Source: DASZMJ01 sp035551935 (lineage in GTDB: Bacteria > Planctomycetota > Planctomycetia > Isosphaerales > Isosphaeraceae). Taken from it: 31,761 nucleotides of DNA. Position numbers and translations under genes: made by a program. The DNA lies in contig DASZMJ010000211.1 in NCBI GenBank assembly GCA_035551935.1, positions 1 through 31,761 on the forward strand, given 5' to 3'. Positions 10,139 to 18,837 of the stretch are shown here, piece by piece; position 1 is the first letter of the stretch, and each line of letters starts with the position of its first letter. A model generated the notes under the pieces. That model did no database searches, was not told where the DNA came from, and saw only the letters and a program-made list of their open reading frames with translations.

Positions 10139-10205
10139 CCCGCCGCGGCCTGGAGTGGGGCCGCCTCGCGACGACGATCAGGAAGACCACCGGGAGCAGG
10201 ATGCG

Positions 10206-10910
10206 ATGAACAGACAGGGTTGTCTGGCGACGGCGATCGTCGCGGCCTGGGCCCTCGCCGGCGGCGCGGCCGCGCGGGCCGACTTCGGCGAGTTCACCTA
10301 CGCGACTCAGGTCACGCCCGGCGTGGCCCTGCCGGCCTCGAGCTCGCTCGGGGCGCCGGGGACGACGATCGACTTCGACGGCATCGGCAACGGCATCCCG
10401 TCGAAGTCGCCGATCAACAACGCCGGCGCGCCCGGCGGGACCGAGATCAAGGTCGCCACCTTCGCGCTCTGGGGCCAGGGGCTCTACGGCGACCTCGACC
10501 ACTTCGACACGCCGGTGACGGTCAAGCTGACGATCACCGACCTGGCCTCGGGCCAGTCGGGGTCGCTGACGTTCCAGGGGACTCAGACCGGCTCGGTCAT
10601 CCTCTCGGCCAACGGCGGCGGGACGATCGAGTTCAACAACCCCATGTTCAGCCCGGCGTCGCAGTCGTTGACGCTCGGCAACGCCGTCTACACCGTCGCG
10701 GCGGTCCCGACCATCGACTTCGGCCTGCCCGGCCTGCCGACGGCCGGCGGCGCCGGGACCTCGGGCTCATACCTCTTCGCGGTCCAGGCCCAGGACCCCT
10801 CGGGCGGCCACGGCGGCAAGGCGGTGCCCGAGCCCGCCTCGCTCGCCCTGCTCGGCCTCGGCGCCGCCGCGGTCCTCGCCCGCCGTGCCCGGCGATCCCT
10901 GGCCGCTTGA
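10206..10910 (+). CDS. PEP-CTERM sorting-domain secreted protein
   Basis: A 234-residue exported protein of unknown function. A signal peptide spans about residues 1-25 with cleavage likely after ARA. The mature part is Gly/Thr/Ser-rich with alternating beta-strand character and no enzyme motif. The C-terminus is a textbook PEP-CTERM signal: VPEPASLALLGLGAAA followed by VLARRARR. Such proteins are processed by exosortase and released to the cell surface or extracellular matrix. ATG 10206 has a GGGAGCAGG ribosome site. No exosortase or polysaccharide cluster is nearby. The downstream gap contains a family B repeat. Confidence 0.85.
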   Translation: MNRQGCLATAIVAAWALAGGAAARADFGEFTYATQVTPGVALPASSSLGAPGTTIDFDGIGNGIPSKSPINNAGAPGGTEIKVATFALWGQGLYGDLDHFDTPVTVKLTITDLASGQSGSLTFQGTQTGSVILSANGGGTIEFNNPMFSPASQSLTLGNAVYTVAAVPTIDFGLPGLPTAGGAGTSGSYLFAVQAQDPSGGHGGKAVPEPASLALLGLGAAAVLARRARRSLAA

Positions 10911-10937
10911 GGACGGGGCCGGCCTCCGACCCCTTTG

Positions 10938-11015
10938 GAGCAGGCACGCTCCGCGTGCCGTCGGCCAACACCACCCCGTTCGGTTGGCTCGACGGCACGC
11001 GGAGCGTACCTGCTA
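10938..11015. repeat. REPIN-like repeat, family B, copy 1
   Basis: Inverted arms at 10938-10962 and 10991-11015 surround a 28-base loop. Each arm is itself a hairpin (GGCACGC-TCC-GCGTGCC); the right arm ends in CTAC (GTAG on the other strand), while the left head is degenerate (GGAG). The right arm has one change (GCGTACC). The repeat lies between tandem genes. Confidence 0.85.
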
Positions 11016-11050
11016 CGGGGGATCAATGCGGCCTGCGCCGAAAAACTTCG

Positions 11051-11078
11051 TTGCAATCCGCGGCGACGGCGGTATGCT
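11051..11078 (+). promoter_or_regulatory. Promoter of the di-haem oxidoreductase gene
   Basis: TTGCAA at 11051-11056, a 16-base spacer and TATGCT at 11073-11078, giving a leader of about 80 bases before ATG 11164. It lies just after the family B repeat, implying an independent transcription unit. Confidence 0.5.
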
Positions 11079-11163
11079 GGCGGGAGTGCCGGGGTCGCCC
11101 GGCCACTCCATGTCGGACCGTGTCGATCGTCAACGGATGGCTCCCTTGCGGAGGGACTACACG

Positions 11164-12567
11164 ATGCGGGCAACGAGATCGGCGAGCGTGCTGGGGGCGT
11201 GGGCCGTCGGGGCAGGGCTGATCTGGGGCGCGGTCGCGACGGCGGCCGAGCCGACGCCCGACCGGTCGAAGGATAAGGATGTGATCGCGGCCGGCCGCGA
11301 GATCTTCCTCCGCGAGTGGCTCCCCAAGGACCCCCGCAGCCACGGCGGCGACGGCCTCGGGCCGGTCTATAACGACAGCTCCTGCGTCGCCTGCCACAAC
11401 GCCGGTGCCCCCGGCGGCGCCGGCCCGGCCAGCAAGAACATCGACATCCTCAGCGCGGCACAGGCCCTTCAGCCGATGGAGCCTGGGCAGGGCAAGCCCG
11501 CCCGGCCCGACGTCGCACCCTTGCTCGACATCCACGCCGGCTTCAAGGCCACCAGGAGCGTCGTCGTCCACCGCTTCGGCACCGACCCGAACTACGAGGC
11601 GTGGAGGAGCCGGACGCTGGCCGGCGTCGCCCTCATCGGTCAGGTCCAGCCCGGCGGTTTGCCCGAGAGGACCCTCGTCGAACGAAGGACCGCCGCGACC
11701 CTAAGGGACACGCCCAGCGAGGTCAAGGTGCTCGAATTCCTCCTCTCACACTCCCAGCGCAACCCGACGGCCCTCTTCGGCATCGGCCTGATCGACGCGA
11801 TCCCGGAGAAGGTCATCGCCCGGGCCGCCCAGCAGCAGGACCAGGAGGTCAAGGGGCGACCGAGCCGCCTGAAGGACGGCCGGATCGGCCGGTTCGGCTG
11901 GAAGGGGACGACGGCGAGTGTCGAGGACTTCGTCCTGACGGCCTGCGCCGTCGAGGTCGGCCTCGAGGTCCCCGGCCACTCGCAGGCCGTTGTCCCGCAG
12001 GCGCCGAGGTACAAGGCCAAGGGCAATGACCTGACGGCCGACGAGTGCGCGGCGCTGGTCGCTTTTGTCCGCGACCTGCCGGCACCCGTCCACCATGAGC
12101 CGTCGAGCAAGGCCGAGGCCGACTACCTCGCCGCCGGCCGCGAGCTGTTCGCGACGGCCGGCTGCGCCTCGTGCCACATGGCCAGGCTCGGCGACGTCGA
12201 TGGCCTCTATTCCGACCTGCTCCTGCACGACTTGGGCCCCGAGTTGGCCGACCTCGGCTCATATGACCCCTCCGATCCCGACGACCCCGACGATCCGAGC
12301 GACCCCGAGGACCCGGGCGTCGCCCGCTCCATCTCCAAGGCCCCGCGCGGCGCGAAGCGGCAGGAATGGCGGACGCCTCCCCTCTGGGGCTTCCGCGACT
12401 CCGCCCCCTATCTCCACGACGGCCGCGCCGCATCGCTCGAGCAGGCTGTCGCCATGCACGGCGGCCAGGGGGCCGACGCCGCCAGGAAGTTCGCCGCGCT
12501 CGGCTCCAAGGAGCGGCTCCAGGTCGAGGCCTTCCTCAAGTCGCTCGTCGCCCCGACCGCCCACTGA
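11164..12567 (+). CDS. Di-haem oxidoreductase family c-type cytochrome (DHOR/DUF1111)
   Basis: A 467-residue periplasmic cytochrome. A signal peptide covers about residues 1-28. Two haem-binding motifs are visible: CVACH at 74-78 and CASCH at 334-338. Family hallmarks include LFGIGLIDAIPE near 204-215, GRFGWKG near 242-248 and, at the end, RTPPLWGFRDSAPYLHDGRA, which resembles the distal region of di-haem oxidoreductases. The role is electron transfer or oxidation/peroxidation of an unknown substrate. An unusual Asp/Pro insertion (SDPDDPDDPSDPEDP) lies near residue 370, between the second haem motif and the C-terminal signature. ATG 11164 follows GCGGAGGGA. The WD40 gene begins 14 bases after the stop, so the two are probably co-transcribed. 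Confidence 0.88.
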   Translation: MRATRSASVLGAWAVGAGLIWGAVATAAEPTPDRSKDKDVIAAGREIFLREWLPKDPRSHGGDGLGPVYNDSSCVACHNAGAPGGAGPASKNIDILSAAQALQPMEPGQGKPARPDVAPLLDIHAGFKATRSVVVHRFGTDPNYEAWRSRTLAGVALIGQVQPGGLPERTLVERRTAATLRDTPSEVKVLEFLLSHSQRNPTALFGIGLIDAIPEKVIARAAQQQDQEVKGRPSRLKDGRIGRFGWKGTTASVEDFVLTACAVEVGLEVPGHSQAVVPQAPRYKAKGNDLTADECAALVAFVRDLPAPVHHEPSSKAEADYLAAGRELFATAGCASCHMARLGDVDGLYSDLLLHDLGPELADLGSYDPSDPDDPDDPSDPEDPGVARSISKAPRGAKRQEWRTPPLWGFRDSAPYLHDGRAASLEQAVAMHGGQGADAARKFAALGSKERLQVEAFLKSLVAPTAH

Positions 12568-12581
12568 AGGGGCCAGCCGCG

Positions 12582-14585
12582 ATGTCACCGCTCGCTTTTC
12601 CCCCTCTCCCCCTGGGAGAGGGCCGGGGTGAGGGTCTTCGACTTCGACCCGTTCGCGCCGTCCTCGTCGCGACCCTCACGCTGTTGACCGGCCTGGCCGC
12701 CGACGATCCGAAGCCGCCGCTCAAAGGCCACACCGCCCCCATCTTCGCCCTCGCGGCGACGCCCGACGGCAAGACCCTGGCCTCGGGTGACCTCAACGGC
12801 GTGGTCAAGCTCTGGGACGCCGCCACGGGCCGGGTCCTGGCGAACCTGGAGGGGCACAAGGGAGCGGTGTTCGCCCTCGCCTTCGGCGCCGGCGGCAAGA
12901 CGCTCGCCTCGGCGGGCGCCGATCGGACGATCCGGCTCTGGGACGTCGCCACGAGGGCGCTCTCGAAGGGATTGGAGGGGCACCGTGGCGACGTCGTCTC
13001 GGTCGCCTTCGGCCCCGACGGCAAGGCGCTCGCCTCGGGGAGCGACGACCGCACGATCCGGCTCTGGGATGTCGCCAAGGGTGAGATGATCCGGACGCTG
13101 GAGGACGGGCCCAGGACGGTCCGGGCCGTGGCCATGAGTCCCGACGGCGCGACGCTCGCCGGCGGCGGCGGAAACCAGATCCAGCTCTGGAAGGTCGACA
13201 ACGGTTCCGTGCTTGCGACCTTCCGGCAGGCCAAATCGGTCACATCGCTGGCCTTTGGCCCCGACGGCAAGCTCCTCGCCTCGGGGGGATACGATGGCGC
13301 CGTGCGATTCTGGGAGGTCGGGTCGCGGAGCCCGAATCCGTGGCGGACGCTCCCGATGCCCGGCTATAACCTCCTCGCCCTCGCCTTCTCCCCCGACGGC
13401 CGGCGACTGGCCGTCGCCACGGAATCGAGCACGCCGGTGAGCCTCAAGCGCGGCGTGATCTTCGTCCACGACATCGAGGCGCTGGCCAAGGCCAAGGACG
13501 TACCCGGAGGGGTCCCGGGAACCGCCCTTCCGGCCTCGTCGCGGATCTCGCTGAGGGGACACCTGGACCAGGTCTTCTGCCTCGCCTACCTCGACGACGA
13601 CACGCTCGCCTCGGCCGGCCGGGACAGGACGATCCGGATCTGGCGCCTGGCCGAGGGCCGGTTCGTCGCGACCTTCCGCGGGGCGATCGCGCCTGGCGAG
13701 GAGAAGTCGGCGCCGATGGCCCATCTCGACCGCGTCCACGGCGTCGCCTTCGCGCCCGACGGCAAGACGGTCGCCACCGCCTGCGAGGACGGCACGGTCA
13801 CGCTCTGGGACCCGGCCGCGCGCGTCGATCGCCTCGTCCTCCAGCTCCCCGGCGGCGCGGCCCGTTGCGTCGCGTATTCGCCCGACGGCAAGCTCCTCGC
13901 CGCCGGGGGCGACGGCCGCGCAATCCACCTCGTCGACCCCGCCTCGGGCAAGGAGGTCGGCGTCCTGAAAAGTGATGCTGGCGCGATCACATCCCTGGTA
14001 TTCTCGCGCGACGGCACGACCCTCGCCGCCGGCTCGCGCGACGGGACCGCGCGGACCTGGGACGTCGCCCGGAGGCGCGAGACGGCCGTCCTCGCGCAGC
14101 ACACCAGCGCCGTGACCTGCGTCGCGCTGAGCCCGGACGGCAAGACCCTGGCCACCGGCGGGCTCGACTGGACGGCCAAGCTCTGGGACCTGTCGCGCGG
14201 CGAGGTCCGGGCCGAGCTCGAGGGACACAAGGGGCCGATCGCCGCCGTCGCCTTCCGCCCCGACGGCAAGGCGCTCGCCACCGCGGCCGAGGACGGCAAG
14301 GTCTGGCTCTGGGACCCGGACAAGGCGACCCGCACCGTCGAGCTCGCCAGCCCCACCGGCCCCGTCCGATCCCTCGCATTCCTCGCCGACGGCTCCGCCC
14401 TGCTCGCGGCCGGCGACCGCGGCCCCCTCCGCCGCTTCGACCTCGCCGCCGGCAAGTATCGCGACGTTTCCAACGTCCTCCACGACGGCGGCACGACCGC
14501 CCTGGCCATCTCCCCCGACGGTGCCACCGTCGCCACCGTCGGCGCCGACGGCGAGCTGAAGCTCCAGGACACGCCCCGCGATTGA
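12582..14585 (+). CDS. Secreted WD40-repeat protein, two seven-bladed propellers
   Basis: A 667-residue exported protein. The only plausible start is ATG 12582, with no in-frame ATG or GTG between it and the signal-peptide core (RAVLVATLTLLTGLAADD, about residues 25-42). From residue 45 I count 14 WD40 units, most with SPDGKTLA-type and LWD-type motifs (KLWDAATG, RLWDVATR, RLWDVAKG, KLWDLSRG, WLWDPDKA). This fits two seven-bladed beta-propellers, probably a protein-interaction scaffold. The first 20 codons are made from a dispersed repeat (12597-12633), which gives an atypical Pro/Gly/Glu-rich extension before the signal peptide. It directly follows the cytochrome gene; in planctomycetes secreted WD40 modules often accompany c-type cytochromes, so the partner may be the upstream protein. 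Confidence 0.85.
   Translation: MSPLAFPPLPLGEGRGEGLRLRPVRAVLVATLTLLTGLAADDPKPPLKGHTAPIFALAATPDGKTLASGDLNGVVKLWDAATGRVLANLEGHKGAVFALAFGAGGKTLASAGADRTIRLWDVATRALSKGLEGHRGDVVSVAFGPDGKALASGSDDRTIRLWDVAKGEMIRTLEDGPRTVRAVAMSPDGATLAGGGGNQIQLWKVDNGSVLATFRQAKSVTSLAFGPDGKLLASGGYDGAVRFWEVGSRSPNPWRTLPMPGYNLLALAFSPDGRRLAVATESSTPVSLKRGVIFVHDIEALAKAKDVPGGVPGTALPASSRISLRGHLDQVFCLAYLDDDTLASAGRDRTIRIWRLAEGRFVATFRGAIAPGEEKSAPMAHLDRVHGVAFAPDGKTVATACEDGTVTLWDPAARVDRLVLQLPGGAARCVAYSPDGKLLAAGGDGRAIHLVDPASGKEVGVLKSDAGAITSLVFSRDGTTLAAGSRDGTARTWDVARRRETAVLAQHTSAVTCVALSPDGKTLATGGLDWTAKLWDLSRGEVRAELEGHKGPIAAVAFRPDGKALATAAEDGKVWLWDPDKATRTVELASPTGPVRSLAFLADGSALLAAGDRGPLRRFDLAAGKYRDVSNVLHDGGTTALAISPDGATVATVGADGELKLQDTPRD
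12597..12633. repeat. Dispersed hairpin repeat inside the WD40 gene 5' end (family D)
   Basis: A perfect nine-base stem, CCCTCTCCC (12602-12610) with GGGAGAGGG (12614-12622), closes on a three-base loop and is followed by GGGTGAGGG. On the minus strand it reads ACCCTCACCCCGGCCCTCTC, which I recognise as a widespread intergenic repeat of GC-rich bacteria. Here it is translated as codons 6-17 of the WD40 protein. Confidence 0.75.
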
Positions 14586-14675
14586 GGCGAGGCCGGTTCG
14601 TGGGGCGGGCGCCGCCCGACGAGGACTCTCGAAGCTCCCCGCCGACGAGCGACGGGCCGCTCCTGGCCCTGCCAC

Positions 14676-14722
14676 CATGATCCGTGGCACCGACCCGCGT
14701 GGAGCCGGTACCACGGATCATG
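14676..14722. terminator. Bidirectional hairpin between convergent WD40 and groEL genes
   Basis: Sixteen-base inverted arms, CATGATCCGTGGCACC at 14676-14691 and its complement at 14707-14722, differ at one position and are separated by 15 bases. It lies between two convergent stop codons, so it probably ends transcription in both directions, although no long T-run follows either side. Confidence 0.6.
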
Positions 14723-14731
14723 AAACCGGGC

Positions 14732-16357
14732 TTACCGCACCGAGCCCTCGACCCGGGCCGCGCCCTTCTCCTCGTCTTCCTTGATGTTGGTGATCATGGC
14801 CTCGGTCGTCAGCATGAGCGCGGCGATCGAGGCGGCGTTCTGGAGGGCGGAGCGGGTGACCTTGGTGGGGTCGACGATGCCGGCGGCGAACATGTCGACG
14901 TATTCGCCGGTGTTGGCGTCGAAGCCCTCGGCGCCCTTGCGGGCCTTGACCTCCTCGGCGACGACGCCGCCGTCGTGGCCCGAGTTGGCGGCGATGTGGC
15001 GGATCGGCTCCTCCAACGCGCGGAGCACGATGGCGGCGCCGAGCTGCTCGTCGCCGGTCAGGCCCTTGTGGACCTGCTCGACGGCGGGGATGACGCGGAG
15101 GAGCGCGACGCCGCCGCCGGGGACGATCCCCTCCTGGGCCGCGGCACGGGTGGCGTGCAGGGCGTCCTCGATCCGGGCCTTCTTCTCCTTCATCTCGGCC
15201 TCGGTCGCGGCGCCGACGTTGATGAGCGCCACGCCGCCGGAGATCTTCGCGAGCCGCTCCTGGAACTTCTCCTTGTCGTACTCGCTCTCGGTCTCCTCGA
15301 TCTGGCGGCGGAGCTGCTCGATCCGCTTCTTGATCTCGGCCGGCTTGCCGGCCCCCTGGATGATCGTCGTGCTGTCCTTGTCGACCTTCACCTGCTTGGC
15401 GCGGCCGAGCTGGTCGAGTGAGAGGCCCTCGAGCTTCAAGCCGAGGTCCTCGCTCAGGACCGTGCCGCCGGTCAAGACCGCGATGTCGCCGAGCATCGCC
15501 TTGCGGCGGTCGCCGAAGCCGGGGGCCTTGACGGCGCAGATGTTGAGGATGCCGCGGAGCTTGTTGACGACCAGCGTCGCCAGGGCCTCGCCCTCGACGT
15601 CCTCGGCCACAATCAACAGCGGCTTGCCCGAGCCGGCGACCTTCTCCAGGAGCGGGATCAGCTCGCGGAGGTTGCCGATCTTCTTCTCGTGGAGCAGGAT
15701 CAGGCAGTCATCGAGGACCGCCTCCATCGTCGTCGGGCTGGTGACGAAGTAGGGGCTGAGGTAGCCCTTGTCGAACTGCATGCCCTCGACGAACTCGAGG
15801 GTCGTCGCGGCGGACTTGCCCTCCTCGACGGTGATGACGCCGTCCTGGCCGACCTTGGCGACGGCCTCGGCGAGCATCTTGCCGATCGCCTCGTCGTTGT
15901 TCGCCGAGATGGCGCCGACCTGGGCGATCTCCTCGGGCTTGGTGACCTCGCGCGAGACCTTCGAATGCAGCTCGTTGACGGCCGCCTCGACCGCCTTCTC
16001 GATGCCGCGGCGGACGGTCGTCGGGTTGGCGCCCGACGTGATGTTGCGCAAGCCCTCGCGGAAGATCGCGCGGGCGAGGATCGTCGCGGTCGTCGTGCCG
16101 TCGCCGGCCACGTCCGAGGTCTTGGTCGCGACGACGTTGACGAGCTTGGCGCCCATGTTCTCGAACGGGTCGCCCAGCTCGATCTCCTTGGCCACTGTCA
16201 CGCCGTCCTTGGTCACCGCCGGGCCGCCGAACGACTTGCTGATGATCACGTTCCGGCCCGTCGGGCCGAGCGTCGTGCCGACGGCATGCGCCAGCGTGTC
16301 GACCCCCTCGAGCATCTTGCGCCGGGCGGCGTCGGAGAAGAGCAATTGCTTGGGCAC
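14732..16357 (-). CDS. groEL1: Chaperonin GroEL, paralogue without GGM tail
   Basis: A 541-residue 60-kDa chaperonin that folds proteins in an ATP-driven double ring with GroES. Conserved elements include LGPTGRNVI, the nucleotide site DGTTTATILA, GDRRKAMLGDIAVLTGG and EDALHATRAA with the catalytic Asp equivalent to E. coli D398. The C-terminus (EKGAARVEGSVR) lacks the usual Gly-Gly-Met tail, unlike its paralogue at 16851-18497. The start is GTG 16357 (product MPKQLLFSDAARRKM) with a GGGAGG ribosome site; the longer upstream frame only translates a repeat. It is the third gene of the chaperonin cluster, 126 bases after groES, and that gap is filled by an inverted repeat that might uncouple its expression. 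Extra GroELs often have specialised clients; none can be named here. Confidence 0.93.
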   Translation of the reverse strand: MPKQLLFSDAARRKMLEGVDTLAHAVGTTLGPTGRNVIISKSFGGPAVTKDGVTVAKEIELGDPFENMGAKLVNVVATKTSDVAGDGTTTATILARAIFREGLRNITSGANPTTVRRGIEKAVEAAVNELHSKVSREVTKPEEIAQVGAISANNDEAIGKMLAEAVAKVGQDGVITVEEGKSAATTLEFVEGMQFDKGYLSPYFVTSPTTMEAVLDDCLILLHEKKIGNLRELIPLLEKVAGSGKPLLIVAEDVEGEALATLVVNKLRGILNICAVKAPGFGDRRKAMLGDIAVLTGGTVLSEDLGLKLEGLSLDQLGRAKQVKVDKDSTTIIQGAGKPAEIKKRIEQLRRQIEETESEYDKEKFQERLAKISGGVALINVGAATEAEMKEKKARIEDALHATRAAAQEGIVPGGGVALLRVIPAVEQVHKGLTGDEQLGAAIVLRALEEPIRHIAANSGHDGGVVAEEVKARKGAEGFDANTGEYVDMFAAGIVDPTKVTRSALQNAASIAALMLTTEAMITNIKEDEEKGAARVEGSVR

Positions 16358-16368
16358 GGGAACCTCCC

Positions 16369-16480
16369 GATTGCGGATTGCGGGATTCGGAATGCGGAAT
16401 TCGGATTCGGAGATTCGGAATGCGGATTGCAGAGAATATGTGGATTCATTCCGCAATCCGCATCCCGAATCCCGCAATCC
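16369..16480. repeat. Inverted repeat between groES and groEL1 (family E)
   Basis: Arms at 16376-16398 and 16458-16480 match at 22 of 23 positions (GATTGCGGGATTCGG core). The loop contains further partial direct copies of ATTCGGAATGCGGA (for example 16424-16436). It fills almost the whole gap between groES and groEL1, and its edge touches the ribosome site of groEL1. Translated, it gives Ile-Arg-Asn-Pro-rich peptides typical of spurious repeat-derived frames. Confidence 0.8.
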
Positions 16481-16483
16481 CCG

Positions 16484-16780
16484 TCAGACGATCTTGGCCA
16501 GGATGTCGGCCTCGCGGAGGATCTTGATCTCCTCGCCGTCGACCTTGATGTCGGTGCCCGAGTACTTGCCGAAGAGGACCTCGTCCCCCTCCTTCACGTC
16601 GATCTTGGCGCGCTCGCCCGAGTCGAGCAGCTTGCCGGGGCCGACGGCCAGCACCTTGCCGCGCTGGGGCTTTTCCTTGGCGGTGTCCGGCAGCACGATG
16701 CCGCCGGCGGTCTTCTGCTCGGCCTCGATCTGCTGGATGACGACGCGGTCCTCGAGCGGCCGGATCTTCAGCTTGGCCAT
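16484..16780 (-). CDS. groES: Co-chaperonin GroES
   Basis: A 98-residue 10-kDa lid of the chaperonin chamber. It begins MAKLKIRPLEDRVV, carries the mobile loop EAEQKTAGGIVLPDTAKEKP (about 19-38) that contacts GroEL, then GKVLAVGPGK and the C-terminal EGDEVLFGKYSGTDIKVDGEE. Length and motifs are normal. ATG 16780 has an AAGGGA ribosome site; the in-frame extension upstream lacks GroES similarity. It is the only groES in the window and sits between two groEL genes, the reverse of the usual groES-groEL order for its upstream neighbour (71-base gap). Confidence 0.95.
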   Translation of the reverse strand: MAKLKIRPLEDRVVIQQIEAEQKTAGGIVLPDTAKEKPQRGKVLAVGPGKLLDSGERAKIDVKEGDEVLFGKYSGTDIKVDGEEIKILREADILAKIV

Positions 16781-16850
16781 CGCTATGGTCCCTTCTCGAT
16801 CTGGGTCCGTTGATGTACGAATTCGGATGCGAGGCGCCGTCGCGGGCAAC

Positions 16851-18497
<1,647 letters not shown>

Positions 18498-18668
18498 GGT
18501 GGTCTTCTCCCTCGATATTCAAGCCCCGACCCCGCCGGGTCGGCGCGGGGAACAAGCGTCCCCGAAGGACACGCCGCGGCCAGATGCAACTCGCGCGCCC
18601 GGGCTAATGGATCATTGCAAATAGCAAAGAACAAATGACTTAGGAAAAAACACCCGGTGTCCACTCTC

Positions 18669-18685
18669 GCTGCCAAAATGGCAGC
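18669..18685. promoter_or_regulatory. Candidate heat-shock operator dyad
   Basis: A perfect palindrome GCTGCCA-AAA-TGGCAGC lies about 170 bases upstream of groEL2 and 150 bases upstream of the divergent oxidoreductase gene, beside an A/T-rich tract. It resembles neither CIRCE nor HAIR. Its position makes it the best candidate for specific control of the chaperonin cluster, though the binding factor is unknown. Confidence 0.45.
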
Positions 18686-18709
18686 GGAGGCCGTGCGACT
18701 GCCAGTCCT

Positions 18710-18730
18710 GTCCGGGGTTTTTCCCCGGAC
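18710..18730. other. GC-rich hairpin with T5 loop
   Basis: Perfect eight-base arms, GTCCGGGG at 18710-18717 and CCCCGGAC at 18723-18730, enclose five Ts. It lies in the leader region of the oxidoreductase gene. It lacks a trailing T-run, so it is not an obvious terminator. Confidence 0.5.
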
Positions 18731-18837
18731 CCGGCCGTCGGCTCGCCGCTTGGGACTCGACGTGCGGCGTCGGACCCCCTACTGTCTACGGGCGACTGCC
18801 TACCTCTTTCGCCAGTGATTCCGAGAATCGGGTCGTC

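Larger units (their letters stand above)
9857..10205. other. Divergent intergenic region with REPIN-like repeat and promoter
   Basis: About 350 bases separate the M16 gene (minus) and the PEP-CTERM gene (plus). The region holds a family A repeat (9988-10103) and the promoter at 10109-10138. I see no coding sequence; open frames here read through the repeat. Confidence 0.7.
18498..18837. other. Divergent regulatory region of chaperonin cluster and OYE gene
   Basis: A 340-base gap between groEL2 (minus) and the flavin oxidoreductase gene (plus). It contains an A/T-rich stretch (about 18605-18650) that probably holds the groEL2 promoter, a short ACACCCGGTGT palindrome (18650-18660), the dyad at 18669-18685 and a hairpin at 18710-18730. 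I could not place promoter hexamers with confidence. No CIRCE (TTAGCACTC-N9-GAGTGCTAA) or HAIR sequence is present. Confidence 0.6.

Noticed and set aside
18498..18837. CIRCE or HAIR element before groEL2
   Set aside because: I looked for TTAGCACTC-N9-GAGTGCTAA and CTTGAGT-type dyads and found neither; only the GCTGCCA dyad is present.
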